Origin: an uncultured Veillonella sp.
GTDB taxonomy: Bacteria > Bacillota > Negativicutes > Veillonellales > Veillonellaceae
Direction of reading: 5' to 3'
DNA length: 11,143 bases
Assembly: GCA_900550175.1 (NCBI GenBank)
Contig: URQX01000046.1
Span: 1-11,143, forward strand
A model generated the notes under the pieces. That model ran no database searches, was not told where the DNA came from, and worked only from the letters and a program-made list of their open reading frames with translations. A program made the position numbers and the translations under genes. The first letter of the stretch is position 1. Each line of letters starts with the position of its first letter. Below, piece after piece: positions 1-7,430 of the stretch.

Positions 1-1211
1 TAGCATTATTTATTGCGGGCATACTGTTTGTAGGCCGTATTGATATATGGGCTAAACCGCAAATGACGATTACAGGTGATTTTGCTCAAGTTAATGGCCT
101 AAAAAATGGCAATCAAGTTAAATACTCAGGTGTGGCCATCGGCAATGTCTCTGATATAGAGATTACACCACATGGTGTAGTAGTAAAAATGAAGCTTGAT
201 GAAAAAACACAAATTCCAAGTGACTCTACGTTCACATTGGGATCAGATGGTTTTTTAGGTGATAAGTTTATTCAAATTTCACCAGGCCAATCTAAGGTAT
301 TTTTACAAGATGGTGACTCTGTTAAGGGCGAAGGTGCAGACGCTATGGATAAAGCGATGCAAAGCGCACAAAAACTAATGGATGGCACCGAAAAAATGTT
401 GCAATCTATCAATAATATTATTGGTGATCCAGCAACGCAAAATGCACTTAAGCATTCCCTGCAATCTACTGCAACGATGGCTGATAATGCTGTAGCGATT
501 ACACAAAATATGGCTGATGTAACGGCACAGCTAAATCAAGCTGCTCAACAATTTAATGCAGATGGTAATGCAGGCAATGATATGCGTGCTATTTTGACTA
601 ATTTAAAACAAACTACGGATCGTGTAGATAATATGGCTCGTTCCATGGAATCTACTGTAACCGATCCAAAAGCACAACAAAATATTAAGGAAACGTTGCA
701 TAATACGGCACAAATTTCAGCGCGCATTAACAAATTGATGGGTGGCAAAGCCTATCAAACTGATGAAAGTGGAAATGTAGTAGATGGAAATAACGTTGAA
801 AAAAAGTCATCCACTAAAGTTGAGCCTTCTGTAGATTTGTTATATAACACAACAGATGATGAATTCCGCATCAATGGTCGCGTTCGTGCTTATAATGATA
901 AAGGTATGGCTGAACTTGGCCTTTCCAATATCGGTGATGGCACTAAATTCGATTTAAATGCAGGTCGATTCATTAGCTCTAAATGGCTAGTACGTGGCGG
1001 TATTTTTGAAAGTGAATTAGGACTTGGCGTTGACTATAATTTACGTGGTCCTGTTTCATTGTCCGCAGCAGTATATGACCTTAACAATCGTAAATATCGT
1101 ATTCGTAGTGATATACGTTTACATAAAGATACTTATGGGGTTATTCAAATGACCAGACCGTTCGGTTCCACGAATGGTGGTACCTACTTTGGTATAAAAC
1201 AAGTATTTTAA
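1..1211 (+). CDS. mlaD: Elongated MlaD (MCE-domain phospholipid transport protein), 5' end outside the window
   Basis: The reading frame is open from the window edge (codons start at base 3) and gives 402 residues, so the first ATG inside (63) is internal, not the start. The visible order is a hydrophobic segment (bases 3-40, the end of the inner-membrane anchor), then an MCE/MlaD domain (about 63-290; key stretches GLKNGNQVKYSGVAIG and GFLGDKFIQI), then a long Ala/Gln/Asn-rich helical region (about 345-770), then a beta-rich domain (about 830-1208) of roughly ten alternating strands ending in Phe (GIKQVF). E. coli MlaD is only about 180 residues and lacks the last domain. By family knowledge MlaD forms a ring on the MlaEF ABC transporter and carries glycerophospholipids. 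Published work on V. parvula describes this long form as a bridge with an outer-membrane barrel. mlaE and mlaF are expected just upstream but are not visible. tolC follows after 42 nt, so the two are probably co-transcribed. Confidence 0.93.
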   Translation, partial: ALFIAGILFVGRIDIWAKPQMTITGDFAQVNGLKNGNQVKYSGVAIGNVSDIEITPHGVVVKMKLDEKTQIPSDSTFTLGSDGFLGDKFIQISPGQSKVFLQDGDSVKGEGADAMDKAMQSAQKLMDGTEKMLQSINNIIGDPATQNALKHSLQSTATMADNAVAITQNMADVTAQLNQAAQQFNADGNAGNDMRAILTNLKQTTDRVDNMARSMESTVTDPKAQQNIKETLHNTAQISARINKLMGGKAYQTDESGNVVDGNNVEKKSSTKVEPSVDLLYNTTDDEFRINGRVRAYNDKGMAELGLSNIGDGTKFDLNAGRFISSKWLVRGGIFESELGLGVDYNLRGPVSLSAAVYDLNNRKYRIRSDIRLHKDTYGVIQMTRPFGSTNGGTYFGIKQVF

Positions 1212-1240
1212 AGACTAATACATTCACGTTAGGTGAGTAT

Positions 1241-1245
1241 GGAGG
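1241..1245 (+). promoter_or_regulatory. Ribosome-binding site deciding the tolC start
   Basis: GGAGG lies 8 nt before the ATG at 1254. It falls inside the longer frame that could start at GTG 1233, so it argues for ATG 1254. That start also places a clean signal peptide at the N-terminus. Confidence 0.85.
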
Positions 1246-1253
1246 TACATATT

Positions 1254-2714
1254 ATGAATAAAAAGGTTTTATCCTTGGGTGTAATGCTCTCCTTGGCTAC
1301 TACAGGTGCTATGGCTGCTGATGTAGTTACAACTTCCGTTAATAATGGAGATCAATTAAGCAAATATCAAAAAGAAGCTATTCAATTAACACAAAAGCAA
1401 TTAGCTGAAAAATCTGTTCAAGATAGCAAAACATATGAGAACAAATTGGACCTCGATGAGTCTCGTACTATAGATTTGGCATTGGCGAATAACCGTACTG
1501 CAAAACAAACTAAATGGGGTTATGAAGCTGCTAAATCTGCAGTTAGCCAAGTAGCAGCAGCTAAGAACCCTAGTGTTAGCTATGGGTGGTCTGCTCAAAA
1601 AACAGGCGGTGATACTGGTCGAGGTAAAACTGGTAGTCATAACTTCTCCATTAGTGCTCCTGTATTTAATCCTCAACTTGATGCAAGTATTGACTCTGCA
1701 CGTTATACCCGTGAAGGTACTGGCGCTAGTTATGAAGAAGCATTGCAACAAGCAAAATACGATGCTATTAGTGGCTATTACACATTGATCATGAACCGTA
1801 ATCTTGTTGATGTAGCTCAACAAGCTGTTAAAGATTACCAAGGTCATGTAACAAATGTACAAGCTCAATATAATGTTGGTTTAGTAGCAAGTTCTGATGT
1901 ATTAGCTGCTAAAACAAATCTTGCTGACTCTGAAACGAACCTTGTTAAAGCTCAAAATGTTGCAAATTTAGCAGAAGCAAGTTTAAATCAAGTCATTGCA
2001 TACCCTGTACAAACGGCTATTAACACAGCAGAACATGACTTACAATATAAACCTTACAATGTTACATTAGAACAAGCTAAGGCATATGCTTTACTTCATC
2101 GTTCAGCCCTTGTTAAATCTGCACTTGATGTAAAATCTGCAGAAGAAGCTGTAAAATCTGCTAAATCTGGCTACTTACCAACTGTAGCTGTAAAAGCAGG
2201 TCGTGGCTATGCAGATCCAGATGGGTACTTTGGAACAAGTACTAAATCTTGGAGCGTAGGTGCTACTGCATCTTGGAGCTTATGGGATGGCGGTGCTACG
2301 CAAAATGCCATTAAAAAAGCAAATGCTCAACTTGAACAAGCGAAAGAAGCTAATTTAGCTACTGTTGATGCTGTATTATTAGCAGTACAAAAAGCATACT
2401 TGAACTTGCGGTCTGCAGAGCAAACAATCCAAAGCACTCAAACTGCAGTTGCTCAAGGTCAAGAAAGCTTCCGTATTGCTACACTTCGCTATCGCGCTGG
2501 GGTTGGTACAAACCTTGATGTACTCGATGCGGAAACTAAATTAACAGATGCTCGTAATAACTATGTACAAGCTCTTTATAATTACAATATTAGCATTGCA
2601 GCTCTTGAACAATTGACAGGTGTTCCATTGAATACTCCAGTTGGACAAGGCGCAGAAATTATTGCAAACAGTGGTGCAGCTGAACAATTAGCACAACTTG
2701 GTGGTAATCAATAA
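1254..2714 (+). CDS. tolC: TolC-family outer membrane efflux/export protein
   Basis: This encodes 486 residues, close to the usual TolC length. A signal peptide (MNKKVLSLG...GAMA, likely cleaved near residue 21-22) is followed by an extra polar helical segment of about 35 residues, then the two homologous halves of the OEP family. The internal duplication is visible directly: QYNVG...DVL at residue 205 and RYRAG...DVL at residue 412 align without gaps, about 207 residues apart, each followed by a long helix. Strand segments FSISAPVFNPQLD and SVGATASWSLWDGG occupy equivalent places in the two halves. By family knowledge a trimer forms an outer-membrane barrel plus a periplasmic alpha-helical tunnel that docks with adaptor/inner-membrane pumps or type I secretion systems. 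No adaptor or pump gene is in the window, so the partner and substrate are unknown. It sits 42 nt behind mlaD and ends at an intrinsic terminator, suggesting it is the last gene of the mla unit. Confidence 0.95.
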   Translation: MNKKVLSLGVMLSLATTGAMAADVVTTSVNNGDQLSKYQKEAIQLTQKQLAEKSVQDSKTYENKLDLDESRTIDLALANNRTAKQTKWGYEAAKSAVSQVAAAKNPSVSYGWSAQKTGGDTGRGKTGSHNFSISAPVFNPQLDASIDSARYTREGTGASYEEALQQAKYDAISGYYTLIMNRNLVDVAQQAVKDYQGHVTNVQAQYNVGLVASSDVLAAKTNLADSETNLVKAQNVANLAEASLNQVIAYPVQTAINTAEHDLQYKPYNVTLEQAKAYALLHRSALVKSALDVKSAEEAVKSAKSGYLPTVAVKAGRGYADPDGYFGTSTKSWSVGATASWSLWDGGATQNAIKKANAQLEQAKEANLATVDAVLLAVQKAYLNLRSAEQTIQSTQTAVAQGQESFRIATLRYRAGVGTNLDVLDAETKLTDARNNYVQALYNYNISIAALEQLTGVPLNTPVGQGAEIIANSGAAEQLAQLGGNQ

Positions 2715-2723
2715 TAGAATACT

Positions 2724-2751
2724 AAAAAAGACGACTGCGGTCGTCTTTTTT
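2724..2751 (+). terminator. Intrinsic terminator after tolC
   Basis: GACGAC (2730-2735) pairs with GTCGTC (2740-2745) around a TGCG loop. It is flanked by six A on the left and six T on the right, which extend the stem to 12 bp and supply the U-tract. It starts 10 nt after the tolC stop codon. The A-tract means it could also work on the opposite strand. Confidence 0.92.
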
Positions 2752-2834
2752 GTTATAGATTTATAAAGCGTAGATTCATTGTATATTTTCATTTTTATGT
2801 TATGGTGATGTTAAAATAACTTTATCTGTAGTTA

Positions 2835-2864
2835 TTGTAGAAAATGATTAGTAAAAAATATATT
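2835..2864 (+). promoter_or_regulatory. Possible upstream promoter for tamB
   Basis: TTGTAG (2835-2840) and TATATT (2859-2864) are separated by 18 nt, a sigma-A-like arrangement. The region is so AT-rich that chance matches are likely. It is listed as an alternative to the downstream candidate at 2906-2934. Confidence 0.35.
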
Positions 2865-2905
2865 AGTTTTATAAAATTTACCCTTAAAATACTATAGTTA
2901 TTACT

Positions 2906-2934
2906 TTGTGTATGGTAAGATTAGTATATATATT
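2906..2934 (+). promoter_or_regulatory. Probable tamB promoter
   Basis: TTGTGT (2906-2911) and TATATT (2929-2934) are separated by exactly 17 nt. A start near 2941 would leave a leader of about 26 nt containing the ribosome-binding site GGGAG (2956-2960), 6 nt before the ATG. It lies in the 215-nt gap behind the tolC terminator, where tamB must acquire its own promoter. The rest of this gap (2752-2905) is AT-rich with no ORF of note. Confidence 0.55.
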
Positions 2935-2966
2935 TATATTATTCATAATGTGTATGGGAGATCATT

Positions 2967-5900
2967 ATGACCCGTAAAAAGTGGTGTCTCATAGGGGCTG
3001 CAATTTTAGGCTTATCTGCAGTGGGTGCTAGTATAAACCCTATAGCGCAGACCTATGTAGCACCTATGGTTAAAGAACAAGTAAATAATGCCATAAACGG
3101 ATCTGTGGACTATGATTCTCTTCGTATCAATTGGAATGGCGATGTAGTTTTATCAGATGTGGTGATTAAAGATCGGGATGGTCACTTAGTAGGAACGGCA
3201 CAAGGTGTAGCCGTTGGGGTTAAACTGTCTGCATTACCAAGTATAATTGGGGGCAATACATCAGGAGCAACAGCTATATCGACTGTTACTGTAGAGGCAC
3301 CTGATCTTCATATATGGCAATTGAACGATGGAACTTGGAGTATAGAAAAGTTAGTTAAACCATCTGATCCGAATAAATCGGGTAGTTTTAATGGTGATAT
3401 TACCATTAATAATGGCCATGTAGCGCTACGTGCTAAAGATGGCGTTAAACGCAATGTTGAAAACCTTGATGGCACCGTTGCTCTTAATATGAGTGGTATG
3501 TCCAAAGGGGCTTTTACAGCTGATGTAGATGGTTCATCTATCCTAGTAAATGGCAAAATAGATATGGATGATGTGTCTAATTTTGACGTGTTTGTACAAG
3601 CCGATGAAATTGATACTGCTGGTATTATGAGCTTTGTTCCGTTGCGCAAAGATCTTGTTGTAACGAAGGGAAAATTACAAGATTTACATCTCAATGTTAA
3701 AAGTGAAGATGGACAATATGTTATGAGTGGCAATGTTGGCTTTAAAGGCTTAACAGGCACTTATAAGCGGGGTAATACGATTTATACTATTACTGATGGT
3801 GAAGGTCGTATTATGCTCAATCATGACCAAATTGTTATTAGCCATAGCTCTTGGCGTATCAATGATCAAGCAGCAAAGCTTAATGGTCTCATTACATTAG
3901 GGAAGGACGAAGAATATCTCAATCTTAATGTTGTAGCAGATAAGGTGAATCTTGAAGCCATTACCGATGTGGGGGTTACTGGTATTGTTGGTGGTCGTGC
4001 ACATATTGGTGGTACTACTGTAGCGCCACGGGTGGATGCCACCATAGGTAGTAATGGTATTTCTTATAAAGGGTACCATGTAGACCGCGTGCAAGGAAAT
4101 ATAGTATATGATAATGGGTTGGTTCGTATCGATGATGCCCAATTGTCTATTGGCGCTGGTAATGCTAAAGTTAAAGGTCAATATGTCGTAGATACAGGTG
4201 ATTTTGACGCCGTTGCTAATGTTCATGCCTTATCGTTGGATACTTTCACACAAGATATGACTATGCCTATTACGGGAACCATTGATGGAGAAATCCACGT
4301 TTTGGGTAAGAATAATCAAGTTACTGATCTTGTAGGGCCTGTACAAGGTCATCAGATTGGTGTACGCGGTGTAGTTATTGATTCTGTAAAAGCGGATTTG
4401 ACCCATAGTGATAATCTTACCAATATAACTATGGTTGGAAATATGGGAACTGGATCCTTTAGTGGATATGGTTCTATTCAAAATGGTCAAGTTGATGCCA
4501 CAGTTTCTGGTAATGCCTTGCCGTTGACATCACTTAGTCCAATCATAGGTGACGATGTCGCTGGTACAGTCAGCACGTCTATTAATGTAAAAGGGGCCTT
4601 AGATAACCCTAATGTAACTGGTACTGTATGGGGACAAGAGGTTCTTTATAAGGGTGCCCATTTTAATGATATTCATAGCGATATTACTTTAGACAATCAT
4701 GTTCTAACAATTACCAATGGTCATATTGGTGACGGTAGTGGTGGTTATGATATTACAGGTTGGTATAATATCAATACTGATGCACTAGATTTAAATGCTA
4801 AAGCTCGTGCAGTGCGTATTGAAAATTTAATTCGCCCTGTAACTGACATTCCTATTACAGGATGGTTTGAAACCGATAACCATATAACAGGGACTGCGGC
4901 TAATCCTATTGTAGAAGGACGAGCTCACTTATGGGATGGATCTGCCTATGGCAAGCTTGTAACTAATGCTTTTGCAAAATATAACTATACAAATGAAAGA
5001 TTAGAGTTATATCGTTTTGATATTGAAGGATACGGAGCGACTATTACAGGTGGCGGCACAGTATCGAAAGATGCTATTAATATTGATTTTGAAGGTAAGA
5101 AAATCGATATGGGTAGACTGCTCATCAATACTGACTATAAGGTAGATGGTTTATTAGCAGGCCGTGGTACTATAACGGGGTCTATGGATAACCCTCAGTT
5201 TAATGGTTACATTTTATCTGATGCTTTATCTATAAATGGGCAATTATTGACTGATATTCATGGCCACGTGTATGCAGATAAATCCGTCGTAAACGTACAA
5301 GACTTTTCTTTTGCTGAATCAAATGGTGGTCGTTATGTTGCTAAAGGCGGCATGAAGCTCGACGATAGTAAACGGTTATTTGGTGTTTTAGATGTTACTA
5401 ATGGTAGTGTCAAGAATCTATTAGCACTGTTAGATCGTGAAAATGAGCATCTTGATGGCAAATTAAATGGTTCCGTTGAAATTGGTGGCACAAAGGATAA
5501 TCCAAGTGTTACTATTAATGGTAAAATTAATGAAGTTAGTATTGATGACAAGGTTGTCGGTGATGCAACGATTGATGCTAGCTTAGCTAATCGAAAGTTT
5601 AAAATTACTACCTTAAAACTACCTGTTGATGAAGGTCTCATCGCCATGGGCGGTACATTGGATCTAGATGGCGAAGCTGACTTACAAGTCGCTTTAAAAG
5701 ATGTTGACATAGTACCATTCTTACCACTTGTAGGTAAGGATATTCAAGCTACAGGTTGGGTAACTGGTGTTGTGAATGTTACGGGAAAAACTAAAAACCC
5801 TAAGGTTGAACTCTCTGGTGCGGTAGAATCAGGTTCTTTCAATGGAATTGGCATTGATGAAGGCTTCGCATTAGCTACAATGCAAGATCATGTTATTCAA

Positions 5901-7253
5901 ATTCAACGCATTCAAGGTGCTAAGAGTGGTTATAAACTCAGTATTTATGGCAAAATTCCATTGGCAGCCCTCTATACATCTGGTTATTTAGATGCTAGTG
6001 ATGCTAAATCGATGGATGTAACAATTGACTTTAACGAAGCTAATATGGCTGTTATTCCTCTTGTTACTACTAACGTTAAAGATGCAACGGGACCGTTAAA
6101 GGGGGCGATTAGGCTTACGGGGACTATAGACCAACCTGAGGCATACGGTACAGTATCTGTACGTAATGGTACTTTGAAATTGGCCAATGTAGATAATGAA
6201 ATTACAGGCATTGACGGTGACTTAATCTTCTCTGGACAACAAGGGGATTTCCAATCTCGTATCAATATGGGGAAAGGCAGTGCTGGTTTAGCTGCTAAGG
6301 TAAATTGGTCTGGTCATGAGCTTACCAACTATAAGGCTGCAGTTCAACTTGATGGACTCGATGTTCGTAGTGAATATGTGAGAGGTCCATTAAATGGTGA
6401 ACTTTATATTGCGGAACGTGATGGATTACCTACCTTGATAGGGAATTTGGACCTAGAAAACATCCAATTTAAGATACCTCTTTCGTTGCAGTCTAGTGAA
6501 AGTAGCACCAATATGGGCGTAGATGTTAATATTCATGCTGGCAAGGGGGTACGCTTATATGATCGTACTCTATATAATATGTTTATCGGCGGTGATGTTC
6601 ATTTCGGTGGTACATTACAAAACCCAACTGCTAGTGGCCAGTTCGATGTTAAATCTGGTACATTTAAATACTTAAGTCATGTATTTAATATTACGAAGGG
6701 GAATGCACACTTTGTAGGTGGCTCCTATTTACCAAATTTACAATTAGAGGCTGAAACAAATGTAAGCAACTACAATATTATGCTTGGTGTAAAAGGGACT
6801 GTAGATCATATGGATCTTACTTTGTCCTCTAATCCTAGCTTATCTAGAAAGCAAATTATTTCCATGTTGACCTTTGGTCGTGGTGCAGATTCAAATAGCA
6901 GTACATTGACAAATGAAGATGTAAATGCTGTTGCTACAGCAGGGTTACAAATGTTTGCCTTTGGTTATGTACAAGATGCATTACAAAATACATTAGGGCT
7001 TGATAGAATTAATATTACGACTGGTTCTATTGATCCTGATGAACCGACTAATCGAGAAACTGCTGGCAATTACAATATCGAAATTGGCAAGTATATTGTG
7101 CCGAAAGTTATGCTTACCTATTCTCAAGGTATTAATAATAAACAAAATAAATATGGTATAGAATATTCTGTCAAACGAAATCTTAAGTTTACTGCATGGC
7201 ACACATCGCAAGGAAACAATTATATAGGTGGTCGTTGGACAAGGAGTTTCTAA
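2967..7253 (+). CDS. tamB: TamB (AsmA-like, DUF490 family translocation/lipid-transport protein)
   Basis: This encodes 1428 residues, longer than E. coli TamB (about 1260). A short positive N-terminus and a single hydrophobic segment (residues about 6-24) act as an inner-membrane signal anchor. An AsmA-like start follows (SVDYDSLRINWNGDVVLSDV), then a very long run of short beta strands with recurring modules near xNP (Pro at residues 548, 647, 743, 846, 945, 1057). The C-terminal 400 residues carry TamB/DUF490 hallmarks: SGQFDVKSGTF, then SNPSLSRKQIISMLTFGR, then a final strand ending WTRSF. Family members form a hydrophobic beta-groove spanning the periplasm. They are linked to phospholipid flow to the outer membrane and, with TamA, to outer-membrane protein assembly. 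Reported V. parvula genetics found that tamB mutations suppress mla defects, so the two systems appear to act in opposite directions. The gene has its own promoter region and is followed by bamA; no tamA is present in the window. Confidence 0.95.
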   Translation: MTRKKWCLIGAAILGLSAVGASINPIAQTYVAPMVKEQVNNAINGSVDYDSLRINWNGDVVLSDVVIKDRDGHLVGTAQGVAVGVKLSALPSIIGGNTSGATAISTVTVEAPDLHIWQLNDGTWSIEKLVKPSDPNKSGSFNGDITINNGHVALRAKDGVKRNVENLDGTVALNMSGMSKGAFTADVDGSSILVNGKIDMDDVSNFDVFVQADEIDTAGIMSFVPLRKDLVVTKGKLQDLHLNVKSEDGQYVMSGNVGFKGLTGTYKRGNTIYTITDGEGRIMLNHDQIVISHSSWRINDQAAKLNGLITLGKDEEYLNLNVVADKVNLEAITDVGVTGIVGGRAHIGGTTVAPRVDATIGSNGISYKGYHVDRVQGNIVYDNGLVRIDDAQLSIGAGNAKVKGQYVVDTGDFDAVANVHALSLDTFTQDMTMPITGTIDGEIHVLGKNNQVTDLVGPVQGHQIGVRGVVIDSVKADLTHSDNLTNITMVGNMGTGSFSGYGSIQNGQVDATVSGNALPLTSLSPIIGDDVAGTVSTSINVKGALDNPNVTGTVWGQEVLYKGAHFNDIHSDITLDNHVLTITNGHIGDGSGGYDITGWYNINTDALDLNAKARAVRIENLIRPVTDIPITGWFETDNHITGTAANPIVEGRAHLWDGSAYGKLVTNAFAKYNYTNERLELYRFDIEGYGATITGGGTVSKDAINIDFEGKKIDMGRLLINTDYKVDGLLAGRGTITGSMDNPQFNGYILSDALSINGQLLTDIHGHVYADKSVVNVQDFSFAESNGGRYVAKGGMKLDDSKRLFGVLDVTNGSVKNLLALLDRENEHLDGKLNGSVEIGGTKDNPSVTINGKINEVSIDDKVVGDATIDASLANRKFKITTLKLPVDEGLIAMGGTLDLDGEADLQVALKDVDIVPFLPLVGKDIQATGWVTGVVNVTGKTKNPKVELSGAVESGSFNGIGIDEGFALATMQDHVIQIQRIQGAKSGYKLSIYGKIPLAALYTSGYLDASDAKSMDVTIDFNEANMAVIPLVTTNVKDATGPLKGAIRLTGTIDQPEAYGTVSVRNGTLKLANVDNEITGIDGDLIFSGQQGDFQSRINMGKGSAGLAAKVNWSGHELTNYKAAVQLDGLDVRSEYVRGPLNGELYIAERDGLPTLIGNLDLENIQFKIPLSLQSSESSTNMGVDVNIHAGKGVRLYDRTLYNMFIGGDVHFGGTLQNPTASGQFDVKSGTFKYLSHVFNITKGNAHFVGGSYLPNLQLEAETNVSNYNIMLGVKGTVDHMDLTLSSNPSLSRKQIISMLTFGRGADSNSSTLTNEDVNAVATAGLQMFAFGYVQDALQNTLGLDRINITTGSIDPDEPTNRETAGNYNIEIGKYIVPKVMLTYSQGINNKQNKYGIEYSVKRNLKFTAWHTSQGNNYIGGRWTRSF
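4461..6290 (+). repeat. Protein-level module repeat within TamB, about 100 residues per unit
   Basis: Six modules show a shared pattern: a Gly-rich strand pair, then xG-x-(D)NP-x-V-x-G, then another strand pair. The anchor prolines are at residues 548, 647, 743, 846, 945 and 1057 (spacings 99, 96, 103, 99, 112). Outliers with the same flavour occur at 354 (VAPRVD) and 1220 (LQNPTASG). DNA identity between units is low, so this is old protein repetition, not recent duplication. Boundaries are approximate. Confidence 0.7.
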
Positions 7254-7256
7254 GTT

Positions 7257-7303
7257 TATGACTAGAGTGTGCAAATCCCATGGGTATGCACATTCTAGTC
7301 ATA
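7257..7303 (+). terminator. Long stem-loop after tamB, probable terminator
   Basis: The arm 7257-7273 pairs with 7287-7303 over 17 bp with one G-T wobble. The 13-nt loop contains the palindrome CCCATGGG. It begins 4 nt after the tamB stop codon. The tract after it (TTAATTTCATAAAATTT) is T-rich but broken, so termination may be partial. The stem is nearly symmetric and could be read from either strand. Confidence 0.6.
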
Positions 7304-7331
7304 TTAATTTCATAAAATTTGTTTAATATAG

Positions 7332-7360
7332 TACTCATTCCCAGTATTTTATGCTATAAT
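7332..7360 (+). promoter_or_regulatory. bamA promoter with extended -10 box
   Basis: TGCTATAAT (7352-7360) is a perfect extended -10 (TG-n-TATAAT). The -35 position 17 nt upstream (TACTCA, 7332-7337) is a poor match, as is common for extended -10 promoters. Transcription should start near 7366, giving a leader of about 65 nt. It is the best promoter match in the window, consistent with bamA and the ompH genes being well expressed. Confidence 0.75.
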
Positions 7361-7361
7361 A

Positions 7362-7383
7362 ATAAAGATTTATTAGTCTTTAT
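7362..7383 (+). repeat. Inverted repeat over the predicted bamA transcription start
   Basis: ATAAAGA (7362-7368) is mirrored by TCTTTAT (7377-7383), with further weak pairing inside. It sits immediately after the -10 box, where an operator or a 5'-end mRNA hairpin would lie. No regulator can be named. Confidence 0.4.
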
Positions 7384-7419
7384 AAAACAAGATGTAAACT
7401 TTTTATGGGGATGAGTTCT

Positions 7420-7425
7420 AGGAGG
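7420..7425 (+). promoter_or_regulatory. Strong ribosome-binding site of bamA
   Basis: AGGAGG, 5 nt before the ATG at 7431, is a near-perfect Shine-Dalgarno and fixes the start. The signal peptide begins at this ATG. Confidence 0.85.
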
Positions 7426-7430
7426 AATTT

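Noticed and set aside
63..65. ATG 63 as the start of mlaD
   Set aside because: The frame is open to the window edge and encodes the end of the expected membrane anchor before it; there is no ribosome-binding site in front of 63.
1233..1253. Earlier GTG start for tolC adding seven residues
   Set aside because: The Shine-Dalgarno GGAGG at 1241-1245 lies inside this extension and points to ATG 1254, which also begins a normal signal peptide.
1401..1868. 155-codon antisense frame within tolC
   Set aside because: A shadow of the conserved TolC frame with no ribosome-binding site or domain-like features.
2847..2925. Three ATTAGT copies upstream of tamB (2847, 2862, 2920) as an operator array
   Set aside because: Spacing is irregular (15 and 58 nt) and such hexamers are expected by chance in DNA this AT-rich.
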